From: Aphidius gifuensis
Lineage: Eukaryota > Arthropoda > Insecta > Hymenoptera > Braconidae
NCBI RefSeq assembly: GCF_014905175.1
Contig: NC_057788.1
Span: 29,668,154 to 29,732,153 of the forward strand
Reading direction: 5' to 3'
Length of the DNA: 64,000 nucleotides
The translations under genes were made by a program, and so were the position numbers. The notes beneath the pieces are model-generated. The model had not been told where the DNA came from. It saw only the letters and a list, made by a program, of their open reading frames with translations, and did not search any database. Numbering within the stretch: position 1 is the first letter of the stretch; each line of letters begins with the position of its first letter. Shown here one piece after another: positions 52,601 to 64,000 of this stretch.

Positions 52601-55600
52601 GTAAAATTTATTCAAGCTCAGTCATTAATATTGTCTCTGAGTGTACTTGAAAAGATAAAATAATAATAATGTCATAAATAAACCAAGATAATACCTATTT
52701 CTGATTTCCATGAACACAAAGAGACATTGTATATAATTATCAAAATTCCTGAAAATTTAATATAGCGAATTTAGAGTTAAATTTCGCGATTCAAATTTTC
52801 AAAATCAAACAGTACATAAAGCTATGAGCTCTAAATTTTATCTGCATGTATTATGTCAAGTATTTTATTTGAGGATCTTTAAGAATGTATACACATGCTT
52901 GAATAAAAAAATCTCTCAAACAATATATATTTATTTTGATGTACTTGGATCCATTCAAACAGTCACACAGTATTAACAGTTTCCATGTCAAAAAAAAAAA
53001 GGGTCGTTTACAAAATTTCAGTATATAGTCACGTCGTTTTGTCAGTAAGGGATTTTCTTTATAGTTATTTTCTCAAAGTATACAGAATACACAGAATATT
53101 CATGCACATGGAATCCCTTTTTTGAGCATATTGGCACGAATATATTTTTTTTTATTTTTTAGCTTTTACATAGAATTTTCATGCTATGTACTTGGTAGTT
53201 AAAATAACAATTTAACAATTTAACCTTGTGACATTTTGAATATTTGTTTGACTTAACTTGTTACTTAAATAATGTTATTATTATTTTAAATTTATATATA
53301 GTTGATAGTTATATATTTTATGAATATTATTATACAAAATTATGTAAAATTTTATAAATGAATATAATTTACATTTTATACATATTATTATGTTTAAAAT
53401 ATCATTATTTATAGATGGTTAAAATTTTAAAGTTTAATAAATTTTATAAGACTCTGTCTTTAACAGATGTTTTTAACTTTTGTTGGAGTACTATGGTATT
53501 TTAAATAGTACTCAATTTTAGTAAAATCCTTGTTAACTGTTTTAAGCATCATCCTGTTGTCTTTTGTGTTTATGAGACTTGTGGTTTGCAAAACTTTGAG
53601 ACTGGTTTGTTAAAGTAAAATTGATTTTGTACTACGGAAGACAATGAAGGTTTGAAATTGGTTTGTTGTTTTTGAAATATCAACTTGCTGATAAATGATA
53701 ATTGAGAATTTGATTGATAAGTTTGTTTTGAATCCTTACAATAATTTATTTTTTATTTTCATTAAAATTGTACAATTAGATAAATCAAGTTTCCCGTAAA
53801 GTTTTTTGTCTAATGATTATTGCAAAATAATTTCAAGGATTCTTTGAATGTAGTTTATAAAAATATAATTTTGATCTCTTTAAAAGTATTCTTTACAAAG
53901 TAAAAAAAAAAAAAAAGAAAAATATCTGTAGAAATTCACACAGAGCTTTTTGAGGTTGAAGAATAAATTGCTGGTTTGATGTTGAGAGCATCTGGCGTAC
54001 GCGAAGAATTGATCAGTAGGGATATTCGATAAAAAAAAATAAAAGAAAAAAAAAACAAGCCACGTTTTATCGCTTCTGTGAGCCAATTTGATACTCGTAT
54101 ATTGCATTCACTTCGTGAAGGAACCTTTTACGAATTGCAACACATTCAGACACACTCTGACACGAAATACTGGCGCCAATGTCCAACACAATTCTTTTTC
54201 AAAAGAAAATTTGTCAGTATTCTACTCTTATGTTTTTTATATACGTTTTTATTTTTATTTTTTATTTTCATTTGTTCTTTGATGTGAAAGGTCATTTTTT
54301 ATTTTTTTTATTTACAAAATTCCAATGTGATGAAATATCCAATCTGTCAAATTGAATCAAAGTTTGATAAAATTTTGTATGTAACATTATTTTTATCTAT
54401 GATTTTAAAAAATTGCTTCACCAATCCTTCATCAGTCTAAAAATACATACACAAAAAGCGAGTAAAAAAAATATTAAATTTTCATTTTGATAATTGACTT
54501 TTCTAACCCAATTTAAAAAAAGGAAAATTCAATCTTTTAAAAATCAGTATTGCAAAAATGAAAAATATCAAATTAGCTAAAGAGTGTAAATTTTGCAATA
54601 ATAATAATAAAAATAATAATACTTGTATAGTGGATTTAGAATTTTTTTGAAATATCTGGATATTCAGAGTCACTTTCATTATTGCCAATTCGATGCAGCT
54701 GCTTCAGATTTGCAGCTGGATTATAATGTTTTTTTTTTGCTTTGTTTTTTGTTCTATTAAAAATAGTCAATTTTGATACAGATGGAATATTTTTTTGGCT
54801 TAATGCATAATACAAAAGTCAGTGTAAAATGAATAATAGTTTTATGCCCAATACTGCCAATTGCATTGGCTCATACTTTATTGCATTTATCGATATTCTA
54901 GTTTCTATTGTTAACTTGCCATAAATATTTTTCTAAAAACAAAAAACACCCATATCATTAAACCAAAATAAAAAACTTGCAGTAAGCAAATAAATGAAGC
55001 ATCAAGAACAAATTTGTCAGTATAAAATAGGATAAAATAAAAGGAAGAAAAAGCTCCCAATTTTAGAGAGTACTTTTTGACGTTAGTAGTGTCTGATAAA
55101 AAATTTAAACATATAAGAAATGTTTTTTTTCACTTCTCGTAGCACATATACCAGCTCAAAGGCATTTCAGAAGCTTACGTACGTGGTGTGCATATATAGT
55201 CGTTGAGTTATCAAGTGTGAAACTATTGGGGGTTATATGTGCTGCACCAGCTTCTTTTATTTCACGTACATAACTCTCAGTATTTTTAACTTTTTTATTT
55301 TTTACGTATATTTGTACAACTGGTAAGGATAAAACAACAAAGTTTCCAAGGCTAGTGACCCAGATAAAACGTACTTGTATACAGTAGGGAGCAACATCCA
55401 ACCCAAGGTTCAAGCACTAGTACATATACTTGTTTTATAACAATTAGTATAGTCCGACTAAACTAAAACTAGTAGAATTATGGAAAATATGATTTTTCAA
55501 CAAACATTTATCCTTCAATACACTGAGGATTATAATAACACATCTCAACTTGTAATCCATTTACAGTCCAAAATTTTAGTAACAACTTAATTATAATTTC

Positions 55601-56270
55601 TTCAAAAGATTCATCATTTTTCCTTTATTAAAAAATATAAATTTTTTTAAAAAAATAGTTGATAAATTTGGTATGATGTCGGGTACTTATGGTATGATAT
55701 TTTTTTTTATAAATGAATAAATAATGATCATCAAATTCACATTTAAATCTCAAGTTCATGCGCCATTTATTTCAGCGAAAAAAAAAATATATATAAATAT
55801 ATATTTGAATGAAAAAAACATCCATAATCGTTTCCTCAATTTCAAAAAATTCTGAATAATAAAATGATCAATTTATTTTCAAATTAAATATTAAAAAAAG
55901 GAGGAAGGTTGCTTTTGTTTTTTGTAATTGTTGTTGAGTATTTTTAATAAAACAATGCCATAGTGAAGAGAATAATGAAATTTTATCTTTAAATTAATGA
56001 GAGCACTTTGATAATTAGCCGCAGTCTTGAAATTATTCATGAATTATTGTTGCATCGTTGGCATTTGACGTGTAGCCTGAGTGCAATTATACGCAGAGTT
56101 AGATTGTGGCAAAATTTTGTAGACTATGGTTTAGAATGACAAGTAAAAGCACAAGAGTAAAAGAGACAAAATAATATTTTATTGTGTATATATTGTAGAC
56201 AGAGTGTAAAAGGATGCACGTAAATGAAACCACCAACGTAACAGAGAATTCTACATTGTTCATTCATTGC
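49651..56270. other. Gene-free AT-rich region
   Basis: No supportable gene. Higher-GC islands at 50330-50480, 50600-50700, 51710-51840, 54060-54190 and 55130-55430 were read on both strands. None shows a recognisable protein, splice structure or RNA. It probably continues the intron of the furin-like gene or is intergenic. Confidence 0.5.
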
Positions 56271-56310
56271 TTTTGCTTCAGGTATGATGCGTTTTCTGCC
56301 TGAAGCAAAA
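56271..56310. other. Perfect 12-bp-stem hairpin
   Basis: TTTTGCTTCAGG (56271-56282) and CCTGAAGCAAAA (56299-56310) are exact reverse complements around a 16-base spacer. The stem stops abruptly at both sides. It is too short for a normal pre-miRNA. It could be a palindromic binding site, an mRNA-like structure or a MITE remnant. Confidence 0.7.
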
Positions 56311-59300
56311 TTTTATTTTTAATAACATCCACCTTTTTTTTTTTACTCAAATTATTATTCGATTTACGCAAGAGCTTTTTGTTGTTTGCTTTCCATCAAT
56401 TTTAACACGTGAATATGATTAATCGATTAAATTTTTGTGTGTCGTAATTTGCATTTTTTATTTTTTAATTAATTTTTTTTTCACATTTTTTTATTACTAA
56501 AAGTAATGAAAATGAAGATGAAAAAAAAAAACCACTTCTTGTATAATTACTTAATTTTGATTTTAATTACTTTATTGATTTTAATCAACGGTATAAATTT
56601 ATTCTTTTATTTATTTTAATTTATCTTGTTTATTTTATAAAGTGAATCGTGTCTTTTACGTCTAAATTATTTCTTGAAATTTTGTTAAATATTCTGTTGA
56701 TAAAAAATTAAGTTAAACAATTTGTTAAAATTCATTTTACTGCTTAGTCGAGCATTAATTACATGACAAATCTGGAATTTTCCATATAATTATTATTTCA
56801 ATTTTCTTTGTGCGCGCCTGGTGGTACTGTAATTTTTAACTTTAATACTCATTACCTCTTGAAAATAAATTAACGTTAAACTAAAATAATAATAGAAAAA
56901 TTTACAGTCGACTTGATGATGAAAATTTTTTTTCAAATTAAATATTTCCACTTGTAAAGAAAGAGTTTATTGAATCAGAAAATAATAAATAAAAATAATA
57001 AATTAACAACAATATAAAATAAAAAAAAAAAATTTAAACATGAATAATTTCAGAAAATATTTTAATTCTAATTAAAAACAGATTGATTTTCCAATATCGT
57101 ATTATTTTTTTTTTTACACTCATGATTACATAAAAGAATTAAATTAAATTTTCTACATATGAATTAATTTATATTTCATACTAAAAACACATCAAATAAA
57201 AAATATTTCACTTGAATTTGTCGTTTATTAATATTACCGGAATAAAAAAATAAAAGTATTAAATTTTACAAATAATAAGTTAGTGCCACCATTTGGCATC
57301 GATTTCATTTTAAATTTCTGCAATTTATAAATTAATCTCATTTGTATTACTAGAATTTTAATATATCCATATAAATTTCCCTTCCACTGTTTCGATAATT
57401 AATACAGTTAAACACTTTTACAGTTTCGAGACTTTAAAGTCGACAAAAAAAAAAAAAAAACAAAATTAAAATACACAGTTGATTTAAAGTTTATAATATA
57501 ATATTTTAATTCATCAAGAGAAAGTGTGTATGGCATTATAAAATCCCAACATAATTTGAATTCAACTCTTTAATTTTTTTCCTCATTTTGACCAATGGCT
57601 GTATGTCTACATGCACAGGGATAACATACAGAAATATGCGGGTTGTGAACCACATAAAATAATGAATGCTCAATTCACAAACGTGCGCCCCCGATTTTGT
57701 CTTTCGTGTATAAACCGTGATATGGACTGTTTCTATAGACCAGGCTTTATAATGCCATGAAGAAAGAATAGCTTTTTCATGTATATATATATTTAAATAG
57801 TATGTGTGAAATATATATACTGTGAATACAAAAATAAATAACAACAATATGTGTTGGTCGTTGTGTTTGACCGCATTATGTACCATCCAAGTACCACAAT
57901 TTCTCTATATGTATCTAAAATAGTTGTACCATTATCCCTTTTCGCAGCTGGACCCATTTGAATAAAGCCTCCATTTCATCTGAATTTATAAACCCATTCT
58001 ATGTATTATTACATACACACACAAATACTAAAAATAAATCATTTTATAAAATGTACTTGGTGTGTGTATGGCGAATGACCTCTTTGTAACCAAAAATTTA
58101 ACATTTTGTTTATCATTATATAATAATACCTTTTTTGTAAAACATTGTAAAGTTTAAGTTGAATAGTTTTCTCTCAATAAGGGTTGTTTATTTTATTTTT
58201 TACTTGTTAGTTATTTAGACGATGAGTTTAGAGTTCTGGCAACGACTGAACCAACGTAAACGATATGTTCTTGGGTTATCCTGTAGTCTATATACTTTGG
58301 CAATTCGTGGTATACTTGGGGCTTCATTTTATGCCAACCAAAAATACTCAAACAACTCAATAAACTTATGTAACTGAATACAAGCCTTGTGGTATAGCTT
58401 AACGACTCAACGATCTTACATTCTATCCCAAAATATTTTTTTTTATCTTCTATAAACATCAATTGTTTTTTCCACAAAAAAAAAAAAGCATTAATTTTTA
58501 ACAAGGTATTTTGTTGTTTGGTAGTTGTTTACTGATGATTAAATTTCTATTGTTATTATTTTCACATAATAAAGCTCGCACATTGTGTATTATTGAAGAT
58601 CAATAATATATTTTACAGTGTGTGTAATTGTTAACATTTGTTTGTCATTGCAAACAGTTGTAAAATAAAGGTATTGCATTATAGATAATAGATACATTCT
58701 ACCTCTATATATTGTACATGAATTTGATGTATTCCCAGTTGTATATGATATTTATGCGAATGTAAAATAGGCCATTTGAATAAATATCCAATAATCCATT
58801 ATCAAAAATTCTTATGTGAATGTTGAAATTTCAAAATTACAGATAAATATAAATTTTTGAAAATTATATGATTTAATAATCACACACAAATTTCGTGATT
58901 ATCGTATTTTGAATTTGCTAAATTTACAAGGTAAAAGAGCATTTTAGTCATTCATGATTGATCGTGGGATTTTTATTGATTGCTGGAGGAAATGAACTGA
59001 ATAATATACGATTTATACAATTGAAACAAAATTTAATATAGCCAAAAGGTGAATTTGTTGAGAGTAGCAATACGTGTAACTAAACTTTCAACATTCCCTT
59101 GTTTAAATTTAAAAAAAAAAATGGTTTTTCATATACATATTGTCGTCGCAATAACAAAAGGACATAATATAGTTTTTTTTTGTGTTACTACCATGACAAA
59201 ATTAAAAAAAAATATCATCGGTAAAAATTCAAAATTAATTTGAGCTGAACCAATGTCTATTTCCAACTCAAAATTTTGCCTTTCAAGTTGTAAAAACGAT

Positions 59301-62300
59301 AAGTTTAATAGTCTCAACATGATCATATACAATTTTCTGAATAATAAACTTGAAGTCTTTACGTATTTATAATCCAAAAAGAGGATGATTTTGCTGCAAA
59401 TTACTATGAAATGAGGACAACTCTATTGAGTCACCTTGGTACATATTCGCATATAACTATTTAAAGCCACGATGGGATTTACTATGTTGAACAAGAATTT
59501 GCTTTTGTGCAATTCATTTGTAATATTGTTCAAGTCTTGTCTAAAATTTAAAAAATAAAATAAACCACCTAGAGGACAGTAAAGTTGTATATTTTGTATA
59601 GCTATTTCGATTCCAATGTTCATATTACCCCAGGAGTTTCTAATCCCAGTCCTTTTACAGTGAAATGTGAAATTAATATATAGAAATATATATATAGAGA
59701 GATAGTCTAAACGTTTATATTACTTTGACCATAATTATAGCCACAGAAGAGCAACTGAGAGATATGAATAAATGTGAACTGTACATTTATCTTCAAGTTA
59801 ATGTACATATAGTCTAGAAATGACTATGATTCTAGATGATATTTGCTATATAATGCCTTCGGAGGGTCATGATTGTATATTCTCCTTAAAATGCTTCATA
59901 AAATATTTTGCTTTATGCTACTATTTCAAGGTTTTTGATCGTACTATTACATAATATTATTTAAAGAATTATCATACATAGTGTCTTTGTGTGTTGAACT
60001 ACTTGGTCATTGCAACACAGATGATAAGGACAATGAAAATCATAAGCTTCTTCTTCAAGTTTATTAGGTAAATTCTCATGTTTGAAATTGTTTTTGGACC
60101 ATGTAGATATTTTAGATATCATTTAATGAATATTAATTATTTTATTATTAATTTATATAGTAAAAAAAAATTAATTGCTTCCTCAAATTGTTGAGAGGAT
60201 TAATGGTCTTTTGGTATTTACATATATTGGATTTTTATTAAAGTTTTATTTGAGTGAAGCTTGACATGTTGGTGAAATTTTTTATTTAATTCTTTGTCGT
60301 ATGCATTATGTATCAGATGAATGGCGATCTTATAAATTCCCTTCCAAAATTGGCGACACAAATATGTGACAATTTTTTACTTTGTGGTTTCCTTTGATAC
60401 CGATTTTATTGATATTTGATCAATAAAAAAAAAACTTCAGGTCGATGATCTCTTTTTTGAGATGTTTTATTTGTCGTATTGATTTTTATTCTTCATATTT
60501 TTTGTCTTCTCAAGCGTCCAACTTAAATATCAAATGACTTTATGTACAAAAAAAATTGAAACTGACATCTGTTTTATTTGACAAAAGGTCAGATTTAAAT
60601 TGTATTTATTTTATTTTTATTATTTAAACCAGAATTTGTATTACTTTGTTGAGAAAAAAAAAAAAAATAAATGTAAGCAAAATAAATAAAAAAACTGCAC
60701 ATTGATTGATCAAAATAACTCAGCCAAGTTTAACTTGATTGACCGTCAGTCGTTTGAAAAATAAAATAAATATATATACAGATAAAATTAAAAAAATAAA
60801 AAGTTAACGAAGAGTGGTTGGACCAATTGTTCTTCTGGCTGGACAGGTTGACTCTGGCAATATACATGGATGTGTATATCTTTACATGCCGTTACCGCAT
60901 CAATGCAGGGATGTACACTGACCAGTTTGACAATTTTGTTTTTAGTATATATATTTTTTTGTCAGTCCATAAAGGTCCCTTTGCGCCCATCATCAAGCAT
61001 ACTGGTTCTCCGCAACATTTTCAACTCCCTCACGTATTTATTTGCTACCAGTTTGTGGTTACCCAAATTTAATTGACATGAAAATATTAATTAATTTTAT
61101 ATTTTCAAAAAATAATTGAATATCAGTTTATGTATTTCTCCAAAACAAAAAACACGACACAGTTACAAATGTGTAATAATTTTTAATGAGTTTATAAATT
61201 TATATAAATTCTGCAAGTTTATATATTTTTCATACTGTTAAACAAAGTTTTGCCAAACGTTATTGTACAGATATATTTATTTCATTACTTGTAATATTTA
61301 ACAGCAAAGTCTCCATGAACTGTTAACAACATAATAAACATTTATGATTTTAATAAATAAGAATGAAAACTTTGTTGACAAGTATAATCATCTACTTTTA
61401 AATGATGAATTATATTTTTACTATTTTTGTTTTATATTTATTTACTAATGACCATTGGGCTTTTCAAAGTCTTCTGAAATTGAGGTAGCTATTATATTGA
61501 CGTTAGTATACCACAACGATAGCTTCAAACTTTTGAAACCTACAAATTCAGACTTGTGGCTCGCTGAGTGAATTGGATACTCTCCAACTGTGGTTAGTTT
61601 TCGGATTACATTATTGATTCTATTTGATCTAGCTAAATATAAACTCACTGAAATGTTATTAATACAAAAGTAATAATTAAATTACATATAGATTTCAATA
61701 AATTTGTCATATAAGCAAGAATAATTCATCTATGTATTCTATAGAATCCATAATTTAATTTTAGTACATTGATTATCGAACTTGGACTCATCAGCATTAT
61801 TTAGAATCAATTTATGAAAATTAATTTTATAAAAAAGTTTAAAAATTATGAAATATGATTGACCAGTTTGTGGTGTATATTAAATGCTCATTTTTATTTG
61901 GATTTATCATTGCACTCTTGTTACAAAGCAATCAAACATCATCAAAGTTCAAAACATTTCCCCCAAAGTCCATTTAAATTGGTGTGATTTTAGATATTCA
62001 AGCAAATTATTGATCTATCATTTGTTCATAGAAGCGTGACAACAATAATGGTGTCATCGATGATAGTTGAATATAATCATATATACATGGTTTGTAATTT
62101 TCCATGCTTGGCTTGGTTTGTAGTCTTCCTTATTCACAAAGCTAATATCCGATAGTCAATATATACACCAAAGGCGTGACAATGCTTTCTCCTTAAATCG
62201 ATAAAACAAGATAAGCATACAAGACAAAATTCAGAATTGGTAATGACATTACAAGCCAATGATTACACCAAATAGCCTTGATTTTTTATTTACATAAATT

Positions 62301-63600
62301 ATTAATCTTAAATAATTTATTTTTCTTCCACGTGTTTCTCAATTGTCAATTTAACTAGTAGCAATTATGGCTTTGTCGAGTTTACAAACTCAGCTACAAT
62401 GTGGATTAGTATTCTCAATATAATCTAATAGTTCCATTAGCCCAGAGTTAAAATGACTTTATCCAAGACAATTACTAAAATAATAATATAAATCAATACT
62501 AATCACTAGATCAACAATAATAATAAATATATTGCGAGTCAAAATAATTTTAATACATACTTGAAATATTTAAATCAATTGCTGAAATTTATATTTACAA
62601 ATAGAATCGTAATTTTACAAACAGAATATATAATCAAAAGCCAATTAATTCATCGACCAGAGCCATTGAAACAAATTATAATTTGATTGTAAATTATACC
62701 AAGTGCATGTATTTCAATGTTAGATTATTGTGTGTTTTATCACTTATCAGAAGGATAATTTGATCATCAATCATACAAAAGTTAATTGTAAATATAGGAA
62801 ACTACAATTAAACACTAGTTTCCATCAAACAATCACAGAAGGCTGTATCAAAGTCTACAAATGACAAATTGACATATACAGATTGATTTACGTATTGCTG
62901 TGTTCTTTGTATGATCAATTGTTACAATCATTCAACCACATGTGTTTCTAATTTTAGAAATTATAATTATATTCTATGTTTGAGATAATAATATCCATAC
63001 TGAGAAATCATTAATAATTTTCATTGATAAATTTTATCTATTGACATATTTCAATAGTTTTAGATGCTTATATATACCATTCCAATTATTTTGTGACTAA
63101 CATTTGATTATTTATTTGTTGAAAATATATATTGGCATTTGCTTCATTTATTCAATGCTTGGTGGACTTTCAATTCAATGTTGAATTTCAATGTTAGTTA
63201 GACATTTTGTATATAGTTTATCTATTGAAAATACTTCCGACATTCGATGTTGGATAGTTTTAACTGCCAATCAGTTTTCCATCACAGTATCTCTGTGGAA
63301 TTCTATTGGATGTTCAATTTGAAAATTCTTTGGATTACCAAGCTTGACATGTCTGGTTTCATCTTCTCACCATCTCAGAAAATAATATAAAAAGAATTCA
63401 ATATCCAATATATTGTCATGGTTCCTCCTTTTATTTTATTTTTTTTTTGTAATTTTTCACAATGTTATATTTGTTGTGTTTTGTTGTGATGACAAAACAA
63501 AGATCTTTATCTGTTAAAATAAAATACACATTATCTCAATAATAATTGATAAATTATTAAATAAATTTTATCAGATTTTTAAAGATTCATTTATAAAACT
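56311..63600. other. Gene-free AT-rich region
   Basis: No gene recognised on either strand. Open frames of 60-116 codons (for example near 57536-57886 and 61445-61648) have no family resemblance and low-complexity composition. The island 60810-61070 is less AT-rich but likewise not assignable. Confidence 0.5.
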
Positions 63601-63639
63601 GAGTGTGTGTGTGCTTTCTTTTTATTTTTTATTTCGTTT

Positions 63640-64000
63640 TTCAATTGCTGCTTTTTTATGATTCTAAAGTTGGCTGAGTCGTCTAGTATTAAAAACGTTT
63701 CGTTTAACCATTAGACGTTGCTATCCTCAACGATCTTTTGCTTGCTTTTCCACTTCCTGAGAATCCCAGAACGATCGTTGGTAACGCGTGTGACTCCCCC
63801 AGGTGGCTAAAAGATGCTGCATAAGGGTAGTAATAAAAGGGTTGGATTTTTGGTGGGAGATATGTGCTGTTTTGTGATTGGTTGGCTTGACTCGATAGTA
63901 CGATAAGGTTAAACGCGTGTATATGGTGCTTCTCTGCAGCTATAGTGCCAGATTGTGTCCCTCGTTTCCTTTTACACTGGTGACGGCCCCCGGAGCATTA
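63640..64000. other. GC-richer edge region, possible promoter or exon start
   Basis: Base composition rises sharply over the last 350 bases. It contains GTGATTGGTTGGC near 63877 (an inverted CCAAT-type box), two ACGCGTG motifs (63783 and 63913), and a final GGTGACGGCCCCCGGAGC. This resembles sequence near a transcription start, but no frame or splice site can be assigned before the window ends. Confidence 0.3.

Noticed and set aside
55156..55413. 85-codon frame on the minus strand with fairly normal composition
   Set aside because: No recognised motif, promoter or splice partner; kept only as a low-priority candidate.
57536..57886. 116-codon frame on the minus strand
   Set aside because: Aromatic-rich chance frame in AT-rich DNA, no family resemblance.

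Overview
The window is AT-rich eukaryotic DNA with GT-AG introns, many T/A homopolymers and microsatellites, and insect-type genes. The RpS17 and USP3 proteins, the small introns and a cluster of IFI6/IFI27 (ISG12)-like genes point to an insect, and the base composition fits a hymenopteran (perhaps a parasitoid wasp). The species call is inference.

Layout. 1-10.2 kb: no gene found; it holds a tRNA-derived SINE-like fossil (about 4.33 kb) and beside it a long pre-miRNA-like hairpin (4565-4637). 10.2-16.1 kb: a cluster on the minus strand of five ISG12-family loci. These are a 75-residue minimal gene, a two-domain gene with an in-frame TAG before a transmembrane tail, a short polar paralogue with a kappa-B site and TATA box, a 168-residue gene, and a broken duplicate of the last. 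16.4-18.4 kb, plus strand: a three-exon gene for an unrecognised 608-residue Asn/Lys-rich protein. 20.7-25.7 kb, minus: complete seven-exon USP3 deubiquitinase, with zinc-finger UBP and catalytic domains intact. 27.1-28.0 kb, minus: complete RpS17, with an ATG-only first coding exon and a TOP-like start. 28.75-37.15 kb, plus: promoter, long 5' leader and first coding exon (signal peptide plus start of the prodomain) of a furin-like proprotein convertase. 37.15-64 kb: no further convincing exon; probably the very long next intron of that gene, holding a four-copy 151-bp tandem repeat (49.06-49.65 kb) and a perfect 12-bp-stem hairpin (56.27 kb).

How the genes relate. The ISG12-like cluster is the accessory and most interesting part. 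Tandem duplication, internal exon duplication, loss of hydrophobicity in one copy and pseudogenisation of another are all readable in the DNA. At least one promoter carries a perfect NF-kappa-B-type site 70-80 bp upstream of the expected start, which suggests immune-inducible expression. USP3 and RpS17 are housekeeping genes. The furin-like gene continues beyond what can be recognised here.
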